Source of the DNA: Scenedesmus sp. ARA3
Taxonomy: Eukaryota; Chlorophyta; Chlorophyceae; Sphaeropleales; Scenedesmaceae
Direction of reading: 5' to 3'
NCBI GenBank assembly: GCA_004335835.1
Contig: RWJK01001505.1
Coordinates: forward strand, 17,900 to 81,899
Length of the DNA stretch: 64,000 nt
The position numbers and the translations under genes were made by a program. The notes under the pieces were generated by a model. It ran no database searches and was not told where the DNA came from. It was given only the letters and a program-made list of their open reading frames with translations. Position 1 is the first letter of the stretch. Each line of letters starts with the position of its first letter. Positions 1-20,001 of this stretch are shown piece by piece.

Positions 1-66
1 CGACTGCTGCCAGATCACATTACACCAACGACTGCTGCCAGATCACATTACACCAACGACTGCTGC
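1..66. repeat. 28-bp tandem repeat in FAP 3' flank
   Basis: A 28-bp unit occurs at 1-28 and 29-56, and a third copy starts at 57 and diverges after about ten bases. On the minus strand each full unit carries TGTAA (plus-strand TTACA at 20-24 and 48-52), the usual chlorophyte poly(A) signal. It lies about 190-240 bases downstream of the FAP stop, so it may be the end of that gene's 3' UTR. The poly(A) role is inference. Confidence 0.6.
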
Positions 67-261
67 AGCATTACAGCCGCTCTAAAGACAGCTGGAGCCC
101 TTGACCGGAAGCACACCAGGCAGTCGACAGAGCATGCCAGACACAATCTTGTATCACACAGTGTCCTTGCTGACATACATATGCTTTCACACGACGGCTA
201 CCGCACACGCACACTGCACGAGTTAGCCGTGCCAGCATTGCATCACTCGCATGCTGCCATC

Positions 262-7549
<7,288 letters not shown>

Positions 7550-8027
7550 CTAGCTCTTGCGGTGGTACACTTGCCTGTACCCTGCGGTCTGCCCGTCCAC
7601 CACCACCGTGCAGTCGTAAATGAGGCGCCCCTGGTCATCCAGCTGCAACTCGTCCCTGCCGTTGCCAGCATACGGGGCATCCCAATCGTACTCAATCACC
7701 ACGCTGCCCCGGGGCGTGAGTCGAGCCACATTGCGGCACTTGCCTGCAGCAGCAAGGCAGGCCGCAGCAGTGCAGCGCACAGCAACAGACAAGTACGATA
7801 AGGGTGATTGTACATATACATTTGCCACCCCACGCAGGGCAGGCAGGGGAACATGCTCAGAGCTGTTCTGTCAGCTTCGCAGCGATGGTGGTGAGTGGCG
7901 ACACATAGTGCAACACACAGCCACGCACCCGCTGGTTCATGTTTGATTATGTACAGCCATGCACCGCGGATGTCAGCTGTCGTTTGGCACGAGGTTTCGA
8001 GACCATATCAATACACCTGGCCTCTAC

Positions 8028-8063
<36 letters not shown>

Positions 8064-9708
8064 TTACCTCGCCGCAAGTCCCTCCGCCTCTGCAGGCTCG
8101 GCTCGCACAGACTGTAGCGCTCTGTGATCTTGATGCAGCCAATGACGCTGAACACGGTAAAGGCAAAATGGCTCTCATCCAGGCTGAGCTTCAAGCCCCT
8201 GATCAGGCGTATCCCGGTGCGCGTGATGCCATTGAGGTGCACCAGCGCCATTGCTGCATCCATACTGTCACTGGCGGCGTGGTCCTGCAAGCAGAAAAAA
8301 ACACAGATCACTCAGGACTATCTGCCGTTGAGGTGCACTATCGTGCCGGTCTATGGAAGCGGTGCCCTGCAAGCACTGGGTAATTGCCAGAGGCCGCAAA
8401 TGCATGACAGAGAGAGATCATATGTTGTTGAGCGGCCACGTATATGTGCTGTGGATTCTGTTTGCATGCAAGCCATCTGAACGTCAATGTTGGCACGGTG
8501 TAGCAAGCAACATTGGTGGCCCTTCAACATTTCGTGTCATGCCTTCATACACACATTTCGTGTCATGCCTTCATACACACAGCACCTGTATGATCCCAGC
8601 TGGTGCTGCTGTGGTGTGAGAGTGTAGCAGTACCCTGCCGTCTTGAAATCATCGTGATTCTGATGTTGCTGATGCTGCTGCTGCTGCTGTTACAAAGCAG
8701 ATGTTGCAGTGCTGCCGCAGGGCCTCACCTTGATCCATGTGCCACTGAAGTCTGGCAGCTTGGCTGGCGCAGCCTCAACAATCTCCACGTGCGCATCCGC
8801 CTGCATAAGCTCAACGCTGCTGGTGCTGGTGCTGGTGCTGCTGCTAGTTCTGCAGCTGCTGCTGCTGCTGTTGCGTCTGCTGTGGCTGTTGATCTGCTGC
8901 TGCAGCACCTACAGGAGCAGGGGCAGTGGCTTGTCATCAGGCTGCTGTGATGCACTGGTGGTCAGCTGTGCGTGGTGCTAGTGCATCTGACTGCTACTTG
9001 ACGAGCACCAGCAGTGATGTAATCATGCATGTCAGCTGGGCCCAACAAGTGCCATGGATTGTTGGGCTTGGCAGCCAGTTGCACTTGGAGAGGCTGGCTG
9101 TTGAACCATAGTGGGCATCTCACAAAGCTCCCAGCGCTTAATGACCGTCATTCGCAGTGCATGCAGCTGTGGGTGGTTGCTGCTGCCGACCAGCACATGC
9201 CATGTCTGGCTGTGCCTGGTAACCACAAGGCGGACATATATTACATCACAGCAATGGAACATGCCAGGTGACCAATACAACTATCGTATGGCAGCAGATG
9301 CAACACAGACTTCGCCCTGCTGCTCCTTTTGAATTGAAGACCTACCTGAGACAGTGGTACCAGCAGCCATGCAACTGCCACAGCGCCTGCACGATCCCAT
9401 TTTCCCCTCAATCCTGCTACTCCTGTTGCTGCGAGCAAAGGCAGCGTCGACAACAGTACCACCAGGCCACGTGGCCAGTGATTGTTTGGCGCTGCCCTGC
9501 TGCTGGACCCTCCTGGTGACATGCCTGATTCTGGCGAAAGCGATGAAGGTTGAAGAGAGTCTGAAAATGACGGTTCAGGGGTGGGTGCGGCGCGCGAGCG
9601 TCTGCAGCTCCGCGACTCGGCGCTGCAGGTGCTGCTTAGCACTCGTCGCACAACATGAACGGCCACAGCAGCCCCTGCACCCGGCAAAGCCAATCGCGGA
9701 ATGTGCAT
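7550..9708 (-). CDS. Unrecognised membrane-linked protein with small C-terminal domain
   Basis: Exons on the minus strand: 9346-9708, 8729-8908, 8068-8284, 7550-7743. The phases agree and give 317 aa with a TAG stop at 7550-7552. The ATG at 9706-9708 opens an Arg/Ser/Ala-rich leader (MHIPRLALPGAGAAVAVHVV...), which looks like a plastid or mitochondrial transit peptide. Exon 1 ends in one or two hydrophobic stretches (GLVVLLSTLPLLAATGVAGL, then AVAVAWLLVPL). Exon 2 is a Ser/Gln-rich linker ending in FSGTWIK. Exons 3-4 encode an alternating domain with DSMDAAMALVHLNGITR and ends near GYRQVYHR. The FSGTW start and about 150-residue size suggest a lipocalin-like (calycin) barrel, but that is a guess. 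The gene is divergent from the ABCG gene across 482 bp. The gene model is fairly firm; the function is unknown. Confidence 0.65.
8030..8063. repeat. (CAG)n tract next to a donor site
   Basis: About 11 CAG units. In the transcript these are CTG repeats starting four bases inside intron 3 of the 7550-9708 gene, so here the repeat abuts a donor (GTAAGC at 8067) rather than an acceptor. Confidence 0.9.
8529..8580. repeat. 26-bp tandem duplication
   Basis: Two exact adjacent copies of a 26-bp unit (8529-8554 and 8555-8580), in intron 2 of the 7550-9708 gene. Confidence 0.9.
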
Positions 9709-10190
9709 CTGTAATAAGGAGAAGATCAAGACGGGTCAACACGAACAGCTGATGTGTAAAGCTGGGTGCCACTCAAGTGGGTCCCACTAGCAGCTGATGT
9801 CTGCGCCCGGGTGCGTGAATTTCAGCCACTTTAATACTATTGTATGATTGTATGATTGTATGATGAATTTCAGCCACTTAAAAACTTTTGTATGATTTGT
9901 TGGAATTCCTGTGTTCTCATGCAGCCTAGTGTTGGATGAACATTTGCGAAGAGGTACAGACGCCAAGCAAGTTACTAGACACAACCTGCGAGTTGGGTCG
10001 GCGGAGAACCTAAACATATCACTGATCCATGCGTCATTCGATTTGCCTTCATTAACGCTTCTTGCGTGGCAATCAATGCGAGTCTCACAGTGACACTGTG
10101 GGACCTTTTACCAAATTAAGACGCCTGCCTGCTTCGCACCCGCCAAACATAAGTTGAGAGCACAATAGATGCCCTGTTTGATGTTCTTCT
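9709..10190. promoter_or_regulatory. Divergent promoter region
   Basis: 482 bp lie between the ATG of the minus-strand unknown gene and the ATG of the plus-strand ABCG gene, so both promoters must lie here or overlap. The stretch is AT-richer than its surroundings. It contains a TGTATGAT-type short repeat at about 9840-9865 and a 16-base phrase (TGAATTTCAGCCACTT) that occurs twice (near 9815 and 9862). No clear TATA box can be assigned. Confidence 0.5.
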
Positions 10191-11521
10191 ATGGCTTCAG
10201 CTTCGTACGCACCCCTTTTGGGGCTTTGGATCCCTGTGTTGGCCTTGGCTCACTTGTTCGCCGGGTTCTGGCTCATCAAGGCTTTGCTGCTTGGACGACG
10301 GAAGCAGCAACAAAACAAAAGCAGTAAACTATACAAGGATGAAAGCCTTGCTGCTGAAGCTGGTCATGACGGGTCTGCTGACATCTGGGTCAGCATGAGC
10401 AGCCAAGTTGGCGTCACTGCTCAAGAGAGCTTGCAAGGTGCCAGCACAGCAAGCTGCTCCATACATACCATCAAAGAACTGGCTTGGAAGCGTGTAGGCT
10501 GCAGCTACAGGCCACATGGCACCAACAAGGTTGTACTGCAGGATGCGTGGGGCACTGCCTTGTCAGGCGAGGTGCAGGTCAGTCTCAGCTGTTCTGTGCC
10601 GATCCACAGTAATATCAACGAGTCCAAGTAATAGACTGCGATGGATAGGGCATGCTGGTAGCATAGTGGTCCATACTGTGCAACTACCTTGGAAGCTGAA
10701 AGTGTGGCTGCCAGTGCACCAGCTGCAGTTGCTGTGCTGCTGCTAGCTACTGGCCGGTGCAGCTGCGTGTCCCACAGGCAGACTGGAGTGAGACACTCTC
10801 CGTGTGTACCACGGCCACCAACTCAGCTCTGCACATATGTACAGTTGTGAGCTCACCAATGTGCCCATGAGCTGACCAGCGATGTGACTTGCCCACATCC
10901 ACCATATGCTAGTTTAAGGCCCGTGGCGCTTACCCTCAGGCCCGCCTGAACAACTTTCCATTGTCCCTTGCAAGAAGCTGAGCTGGCAGCTTTGTGTTTG
11001 TTCATCGCACCGTTGCTTGTACATTTCTTATGCCCTTGCAGGCGCTGATGGGTCCGTCTGGTGCGGGCAAGTCCACGCTGATGGACATCCTGGCCATGCG
11101 CAAGAGCACCGGGCAGCTGACAGGCAGCCTGCTGCTGGATGGCCAGCCAGCCAGCCACGCCTTCATGAAGCAGGCAGCATACGTCCCGCAGGCAAGAGAT
11201 AGTCTTGCAAATGAATTGGTTGCTTCGAGCGGTGTGGGACCAGCACACCTAGCATGCACGCAGCCGCAGCAGCCCCCAATGCTTGCCATCGCCATCTGAT
11301 GGCATCCACCACACAGGCGCTTGATGCGATGACTGCGCCTGCGCCTGCTGAGAAGTACACGCTGTCCTCACAGCAGACTGCGCACACAATGGTTGTGTGC
11401 ACCCAGAGTATCAACAAGGCCATGCATGGCGCTCGTGGCCTGTACAACCTGCTTGGCGAGGACGGCTGTCGGCGTTCTTGATGCCCTGTCTGATGTCTGC
11501 AAGTGTTCACACATCTGCCGC

Positions 11522-11575
<54 letters not shown>

Positions 11576-11834
11576 AGGATGACAATTTCATCCCCGCCAT
11601 GACAACCAGAGAGGTGCTGCACTTCTATGCTGACATCACCCTGCCTGCGCCACAGCGCAAGGCACGCAGCATGCGCGTGAACGAGGTGCTGGCTGCAGTG
11701 GGCCTGGAGACAGCAGCACACACGCTGGTGAGAGGGTGGTGATGATCGGCCGCATGAGCAGCTTTGGTTTTGTTTAGGAGTGGTTGGTTGAGGTGCCCCT
11801 GTAAGCAATCAGCCACCTACAGGGCATGTCGTAG

Positions 11835-11881
<47 letters not shown>

Positions 11882-14800
11882 AGAATGATAACTTTATTCC
11901 CGCCGAAAACTGTCACAGTACGGCTATGCAGGTGCTGCCCATATCACCGCCCGCGTATGCTTCAACACTTGTTCTGTATGTTGGCGCAGGTGGGCGGCAG
12001 CCTGCCAGGCGGCTTGATGCTGCGCGGCCTGTCAGGCGGGGAGCGGCGCCGCCTGTCTATTGCTGCGGGCATCCTGGCAGCGCCCGCAGTGCTGTTTCTG
12101 GACGAGCCCACCAGCGGCCTGGACAGCTTTGCAGCACTCAGCGTGATGAGCCACCTGCAAGGCATGGCGCGCGGCAGCGGCTGCATTGTGATCAGCACCA
12201 TCCATCAGCCACGGGACGCAATCTGGGAGATGTTTGATAAGGTGCGGCACTGTCCCTGGTGGCACTGCTGCTGCATCTGTCCCGGCTGGGGCTTGGTTGA
12301 GGCTGTAGGACCGCCTGATTGTCACTGCGGTTGGCAGCCTCCGTTCAGTGTTGCCGGGTTGGGCATCTTAATTTTGTGGGGTGAACACCGCCCAATGAAG
12401 AGTGGCACCATTTGCTCTCGGCTTTCTGCAGGTGACGCTGCTTGCAGGGGGCCGCCTGATGTATCATGGGCCACGAACCAACATCAGCGCCTGGTTTGCG
12501 TCCCTGGGCTACCCCCGGCTACATGGCAGCGGGTCCGACTGGCTGCTTGACCTGGTGGCAACAGGCTTCGACAAACCGCAGCAGCTGTTTGGCAATGCTC
12601 TGATGGCCAGAGAGGACATCCCAGCTGCAGCAGATGCTTTCTTGGCACACTACCTGCAGGTGCGGTCGCTGAGGTGCTGCCGCCAGCATGGATTGCAGCA
12701 TCCGGTATGATGCTGCTTGCCGGCGGCCGCCAAAAACACACCTGCATTGCACGCATTTTCCGGGGAATCCATAGAGGTGCAGGTAGTCAACACCTGTTTG
12801 AAAAGCGAACCTTTGTGAAAGTCTGGTGGTGCGTCTGTGGTGAGATCCCGCGGATTTGAACTACATTGCATATTGCTGAAGGCGGCTCTGCTGCTCAGCT
12901 GCAGCATTGCAAGGCATCAGCTAACATGCTGATCAGCAATCAAAGCTGCATGTTGTATTTGCTGTTGCAGATTCAGCACAATACATGACAAGTGCAGCAT
13001 GCATCTGGACACACTCCCTGACCCGCAGCTTGCGGCAGCTGCTGAGGCCTGAACACTGCTGTGATGCTGTCACAGCGCACTGTCCTGTTTTGTGCTGAAT
13101 TGTAATCATCACCATGGCATTACACCACAGCTGCGCAGCAGCCTGCAGGCTATGCACAAAGGTGTGCTCAACAGTGCTGCCACATTTGGTGTGTGTTCTG
13201 CACTGTGCCAACAGAGCACACCACATCATCTCACCATGGAAATTGTTGGTCTGACACTTGAAAGCCCTCCTATGCTTATGCCCCTGATGCCTGCAGACCA
13301 CAAACAAAAACCAGCAGGACACTGCAGGCGAGGCAGTCAGCATTCTCAAGCCACCAAAGCGCTCTGCATCCGCCTCCAGCCTTAGTGCACTACGCAGTTG
13401 TGTGGGCGGGTCTGGTAAGCAGCCTGAACTGCTACACCCATCCTGCATTGAGCGCTGAGCAGAACATCTGGCGGTTCTAATAGGTGTTGGTATTCCTAGA
13501 TGCTTTCAAGTATGCCACTGCTGGCGGGCAACTGACAATTATTGACCTTGAATGGTGTGTTGTGGGGAGTGCGTGGCAGAGCTACTGCATGCATGCATGT
13601 CTTGCCAACAGACCTGCATGTTACAGCGCATGCAGAGCTGCCGTCCCATTGTGACAGCTTGCCATCTCATTGAAGGTAAACGTACTACCTGTTTCAAAAC
13701 GCCACTGCAGCTGCTTCCTCTGCCCATCCTGCTCCTGCTGCATCGCTTACACCTGTATGCAGGCTCGCTGCAAGCAATGCAGCCTGCCCGCTGGGAGTAC
13801 CCCACTAGCCTGGGCAGGCAGTTCTGCAGCCTTTTGTGGAGAGAGGTACTGGCCATCACACGCAATCCGTTTGACCTGGCAGGCAGGTGGGTGGGTGTGC
13901 CCCTGGACACTCCTACTCAGATGCACATCAGCTGCACATGAATACACCACACAAGTGGCGGGCTGCACTCCCGCAAATGTACTGATTGTAGGCATATGCA
14001 ACACACAACAGCAATTCTCACAGGCACACTTACACCAGATTATAACTGAATGACAAGCTTCGCAGTCATTGCCTTTTGCACCTGACTAACGCAAGCTATG
14101 CCTCTGCAGGATACTCACCTGCACATACCTGGGCCTGGTCTTTGGCCTGGTCTTTTACAACACGCCAGCAGACACGCTGCCCGGAGTGCGCACTCGCATG
14201 AGTATCTGCTTTGTTATCCCCATGGTGGCGACGCTGCTACCCTCTGTATCCATCAGCCTGTACACAAACGACAAGAGGATCTACCTGGCGGATAGCAGTG
14301 CCAAGCTGTACAGGCCGTGGGCATACTACAGCAGCAAGGTGAGCAGCGCTGATTGTGCAGATCAGTTTATGAAAGTCTAAAATAGATTGGCAGTGAAGCA
14401 CTCAATGCCCCACCATAGAATCAACCAGCAGCAAAGAGCTTCAGCTGACACAAAGAGCCTCCCAACAACTGACAAATCAACGTACAGGGGCTGTACACTA
14501 ATGCTGTGCCTCAGGTACAATTAAGCATCAGACGCGATGGGACAAAAGCTAGAAATATTATTGACAAAGACACAAAACTACCTTGAAGAAGCCCGTCATG
14601 CTGACATGTCTGATGACATTGCTGCCGCCGCTGCTGCTGGTGTAACTGTATCAGGTGCTGGCCACCAGCCCCTTCAATGTGTTTGGCATCCTGTGCATGG
14701 CCTGGGTGTTGTATGGCATGGCAGGCCTGAGGCCAGGCTGGCAGCCGGTGCTCAAGGCAGGCACTGTGTCAGGCCTTTTGTACCTGATAGCAATGCAGGT

Positions 14801-16318
14801 GGGTACCAGGTCAACATGTGCCATGTGGGTTTGTGCAAGCGCTGGGCACAGCTGAGGCACAGCTGAGGCACAGCTGAGGCTTAGACCGACTGCAACACTG
14901 CTACATCGGCTGCTGTTTGGTTCAACTTGGGCGGTCATTGCCAGCCGCTGCCGTAGGCGAATGCAGCAACTGATGCTGGCGTATGCACCATGGCGCCGTC
15001 TTCAGCATGGATTGCGCATGCTGCATTCTCAGTAAATGAACACAACTCCAATACACGTGACTGTTGTTCACCCACCAACGCGGCCCAAAAAATGGTGCTG
15101 CTGCCCTACCTAGACATGCCATCAACATAATGACGTCCCTGTCTCGGCTTATCTCTGCAGGCGATGCACCTGTGCTTATCTATGCAGGCGATGCACCTGT
15201 CCTTATCTCTGCAGGCGATGCACCTGTGCTCTGTCGTCGCCCCCAACCAGGACCTCACCTTCTGTGCGTTCTTAATTTGGCTGGTCATAAACTTTGCTAT
15301 GAGTTCATTCTTTGTAAACTTCAGGGAGGTGAGCAAGGCGCAGCCAACCAGGGAGGTTGAACCGTTCCGCACTTGCTTGGTCGTTGTTGCACAACGTTTG
15401 TTGGACCGCTGCTGCTGTTGAAGCGCAATGGTACCATCATGTGCAGGCAAGCTTCATGGCAGCACGCGTGTGGTCAGCCTATGGCAGCCTCACGACAGTG
15501 CTAAGCACATTTTGTAGCCAAGGCCGCTCATTATCACTGCTGGTCACAGTGTTAGCATGTAGCATTGTCACCCTCTTTCAGCAATGCAACTGCACTCAAA
15601 GACTCAGAACCAGCAACAGCTTGACGTGATCGACCTTGCTGCACACCTGTTTGCCAGCTCTCCGCGGACAAACATGTGCCACACCCGTCACCAGAGTTGC
15701 TGTACACCTGCTGCACCCTCAGGTCACCACCAACGTATGGCTCACGCAGCTGCGCTACATCAGCGCGCTGTACTACTCCCTGGAAGCACTGACGGTCAAC
15801 GAGTTCCATGGCAGCAGCATGAGCTGCAGCGGGGGTTTGGAGCCTGGCCTGGCCGGCCTGGCTGAGTCAGCACTGGCCAGCATTACGCCAGGCCAGCACG
15901 CAATGCTACAGCAGCTCACACAGCCACAAGAGAGGTGAGTGCTGCGCAACATCAACTGAGGAGATGCATGTGTGGTCCTGGGCGCACATTACCCACCAGC
16001 ATGATTGTTGATACACCACTGCAAGCCGTTGCGCAACCTGCATGCAGTCTTATGCCACAGACAGCGCAGGGAGTGAAGCAACAGCCGCACACTAGCCTCT
16101 CATGGGTTAAACCCAGGTTATATCTGTTGCTGTCGCTGCTGCTGCTGCTTCTGCTGCTGCTGCGTAGCTGCCTCATCCGCAATGACGCCCTGCTGGAGTA
16201 CATGCAATACGGCAGGCCCTTTGGGGTGAGCGTGGCCATCCTGGGAGGCTACCTGGCAGTGGTGCATCTGCTTACATATGCGGCGCTGGTGCTGCTGGCC
16301 AGGCACGAGGCACGCTAA
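10191..16318 (+). CDS. ABCG-type half-size ABC transporter
   Basis: This is an ATP-driven membrane exporter of the ABCG (White) subfamily, which works as a dimer; the substrate is unknown. Exons: 10191-10577, 11042-11191, 11578-11727, 11990-12241, 12432-12659, 13297-13414, 13763-13886, 14110-14338, 14655-14798, 15161-15328, 15723-15934, 16168-16318. All phases agree, giving 770 aa and a TAA stop. Visible motifs are an N-terminal membrane segment, Walker A GPSGAGKST (about residues 133-141), a Q-loop YVPQDDNF, the signature LSGGERRR (about 243), Walker B VLFLDEPTSGLD (about 264) and an H-loop TIHQP. After a Ser/Lys linker come about six membrane segments, in the NBD-then-TMD order typical of ABCG. 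Intron 2 is GC-AG (GCAAGA at 11192). Exon 10 has three in-frame acceptors. TGTAA at 16566-16570 or 16650-16654 may be the poly(A) signal. Confidence 0.93.
11524..11575. repeat. (CTG)n tract, acceptor side of ABCG exon 3
   Basis: About 17 CTG units in transcript orientation run into the CTGCAG acceptor (exon starts 11578). Confidence 0.9.
11836..11904 (+). repeat. Decayed copy of ABCG exon 3 start, with CTG tract
   Basis: A second (CTG)n plus CAG is followed at 11884 by seven codons reading NDNFIPA. The true exon start reads DDNFIPA. Six of the seven codons encode the same residue but four of those six differ in the third base. Similarity fades after 11904. It lies in intron 3, so it looks like a degenerate duplicate of exon 3. 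Confidence 0.7.
15147..15227 (+). repeat. 27-bp tandem repeat triplicating the ABCG exon 10 acceptor
   Basis: Three copies of a 27-bp unit each contain a CTGCAG or ATGCAG acceptor followed by GCGATGCACCTGT. Possible exon starts are 15161, 15188 and 15215. The period is a multiple of three and the frame is open, so every choice gives the same downstream protein, differing by 9 or 18 residues. Confidence 0.9.
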
Positions 16319-18134
16319 GAATTTTCGCCAGGCTGAATAGTCCCACGCGGCACTTCAGGAGGCTTTGGGCAAATTGTTGCAGCACCGCTTGCGATTTTGG
16401 GTTGCTGACTGTCAGCGGAGTGTCACACCGTCCATTTACTGAACAGGATGTTGATGGTCACCCAATAAAGTTGGTGATTGCTCATTCTTCTGATCCGTAC
16501 TTCATGTGCGATGTAGATATGCTGTGTAGTGTACATGTTGTACAGTGCTGTGCTCTGCCCACATATGTAAAACATCGAGCACTGTCACTGCAGCACTCAC
16601 AGTGGCACTGACCGCCACTGCTGAGCACGCACTGACCGCCCAGATTCTGTGTAAAGGATCATACTGCAGCATGATCAGCTGATCAAGCACGTACTGTACA
16701 CATGTGCAAACACTCAGCATGCACTAGAACAGCAAGCACTGCATTGGCACTGCATTGGCAATGATGGCAGGTTTAAGCAAGGCACTAGAAATTCAGTTGT
16801 TTTTGCAAGCATTGCACTCAGTGCCATTGATCGTTGGAATGAGTCCGACGGTCATGCACAGGAGCAGCATGCACAACTGCGGTTCAACAGCCACGGTGGC
16901 CATTGGGGGGACCACTTCTAGACATGTGAGTGACGCAATATGCTGCATTGTGCTACTGCAATGTGTGTTACCTGCAATTCTTTATACTGGCATGATGACT
17001 GGCAATGACTGCAGGTTCTAACAAGCCACCTGGTGGATTGCGCTGTTCAGCTCACAATGAGCATGCCTTAAAACCACGCATGAAACTTCAGTAGAAGTGT
17101 TGGCGATGTTGAAGTGGAGTCGGTACACCAGGGGACCGGACTTTTCTAACTCGTTAAAGGTGTCTTGCGCCGGTTTCAACTGGCCGATAATTCGTCCGCA
17201 AAATGTCGATGAGATAAATTTCAAAATAAATTTCGATGGCTTTTGGCCATTTGCAACCGTGGAGTACTTGATGGGTTGCCGTCCTGCTTTTCGCAATTGC
17301 AACATGCATGCACTCGTGTGTTCAAGGGAGAAAAGGGTAGAGTATTTAGTTTCAATAACAGTGGCGTGTGATAGCTGCTGTCGGGTTTGCTTACGTGAAT
17401 CGCAGGCCAGTCACTTGTAGGGCGAGTGACTCACTTTCGGGTGACAGCTTTCCTGCTGCGCAACAACAACCGTCAGTTTTGTTTCAGACCCAGGCATGGT
17501 TTACAACACTTACCTATCAAAGTAGGGTTTGGCACACAGGATCAGCCGAGACCCTCACCCACACGCAATCCATGATCCCACTATAACGGTAAATGGTCAG
17601 CGCTGCAAGTGCTGCTCGCATGACAAAGAGGGCTGCAAAGTTGCGAAGACCAACTGTTGCAGGTTGTGATATGCAGGGATCCACTACATCAACGCTGCTG
17701 CACACGTAACGTGAACATACAAGCTGTGTTTCAGCATCAAATGGTGTTGGGTGTTAATAGCAGCTGCATGTTGAGCATAGGTGCGCTGTGCCTCAGGGCG
17801 ATGTTGGGTTGCAAGGCGGCCCTGCAAACGTTTGCATCAATGGAGAACATATGATAGGAGCACAAAAGCACACACATGCACAGTTTATGCTCTGGCAGGC
17901 AGCCTCCAAATTCGATACTGTCAAATTTGTCGCAGCCCATTGCACATGCACCACATAACAGATGTTGTCATCATGGACGAAATCACGTCAAAGAGATCAA
18001 CCGTAGCATTCACATGTACGTGCCAGGCTCATGTTCACAGGTGTACACCTGCGTTTTGGCAAGGTAATGCATGCATAACATCTGAGGAGCATGTCGCATG
18101 CTTCCTTTTACTGTTGGCAGCGCTCATGCAACTG
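16319..18134. other. Intergenic between convergent genes
   Basis: This holds the 3' flanks of the ABCG gene (+) and the first LRR gene (-). Around 17100-17300 the sequence is AT-richer, with an open frame of about 107 codons on plus and about 95 on minus. Neither resembles a family I know, and no splice-supported gene could be built. Confidence 0.5.
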
Positions 18135-19541
18135 CTACAACAACTGCCTCTGCTTCCACACTGCTGACCACAGCCTGTCAACCGTCTCCTTCGTTACACC
18201 ACCATAATAAGGTGGAGGGTGCAACACCTGCAGATGCACTAGCCCTGTCAGCTGCAACATGCTCTGCTTGGTCATGTCACTGTTCTCCAGGAACAACTTT
18301 GTCAGCTGCGTCAACGTGCCTGCCGCTGCCATGAACGCAACACTACTCAGGTCCAACCCTCCCAGCTCCAAGTGCTGCAGCTGCGGCATGCTGCGTGCCA
18401 GCGCAGCTATGTCAGCCTCTTCAACACCCTCCACGCCATTCAACGCCAGACGCGTCAGCGCTGTCAGAGCCGTCAGAGCCTGTGCATCACCCGGCACCAG
18501 CGAGGTGCACGAGTGAAGTGTGAGCTCCTTGAGCCGCGTCAGCCTTGCTAGCCCAACGCACACAGCAACGCTGTCTGAATCATACTCGCGGTTCTGCGCA
18601 CCCAAGCAAAGCCTCGTCAGGCCCGTGCATGCAAGTGCACCCGCCCATATGACAGCCATATCATCTGGAAGGTCGGCATCACCATCATCCCACCACACGT
18701 CTAGTGCCTGCAGCTGCGGCAGCAGCGGCCACGCTGCTGCTGTGCCAGCCGCATGCTCTACTTCGCAGTACTCCAAACTGAGGTGCTGCAGGCTAGGCAG
18801 CTTTCCCAGGCGCAACAGCAGCTGCTGCAGAAAGTCCACCCGCAGGTGCAGCAACCGCAGCTGCTGCAGGGGCGCGACGGCTGCCAGCACGTCACCTTTG
18901 ACATAGTTTGCCACACGCAAGCTCTGCAGCTGCGGCGGCAGCACAGTCTGCCCAGGTCGTATGGCTGCAGTGAGATGCTCTAGCTGTGTCAGTGCAGACA
19001 GGTCCGGCAGTGGCTTCCTGTTTGCCGCTGACAACCTCTTCAGTTGGAGCGGCAGGACTGTCTGCCCAGGATGTACTGCTACTTTGAGCTCCTCTAGCTG
19101 TGTCAGTGCTGATAGATCCAGGGCTGGCTCCTCCCAAGCAGACCAGATGTGCAGGATGTGCAGCGGCAGTGGCTGCGCCAGCACCTGCTGCAGTGGCTGC
19201 TGAATATCTGTGAACCCACCGGTGACTTTTAGAGATGTTAGCCGGGTAAGATGGGAAGCTGCTGCAAGCCAGCTGCCAGACGTCCGATAGCGGGCACCCA
19301 AGTGCACTTGCTGCAGGCTTGTGGCAGTGCCGCCGCCAGCCAAACCCCTTCTGCTGCTGTGCTGCGCTGCAAAAGTAGGTGCAGGTGTGTCAGGTGGCCG
19401 GTTGACAGTGCCGCCAGCATGCTTGGTGCGCCAGGCAGGTTGCTGCTGAAGCTGGCTAGGCGCAGCAAGCCCTGCTGCTGTCGGACCAAGCCACACTCCT
19501 GCTGCTGCTGCTGCCCCTGCTGCTGCTCCTTGGTCTCAAGG

Positions 19542-19572
<31 letters not shown>

Positions 19573-19944
19573 CTGTGGCGGGAGCTGGCATCTGCGCTGC
19601 TTGCTCCACGGCTTGCTGCAGCAGTGCCTGCAGTGCCTCAAGGCGGTGATCGTGGTGACGCACATCGTGATCTTTGGCTGACAAGCTTTTTACCAAGCCA
19701 GGGTGCTTGAAGAGCCAGCGTTTGAAGCTGCATGCCTGCTGCAGTGATGTTGTGGGACCCAGCACCACGACTGTGTTGCAGGCACTGCACTGCTGCACTG
19801 CCTGCTGCCACGCCTTGCATNNNNNNNNNNNNNNNNNNNNNNNNNNNNNNNNNNNNNNNNNNNNNNNNNNNNNNNNNNNNNNNNNNNNNNNNNNNNNNNN
19901 NNNNNNNNNNNNNNNNNNNNNNNNNNNNNNNNNNNNNNNNNNNN

Positions 19945-20001
<57 letters not shown>

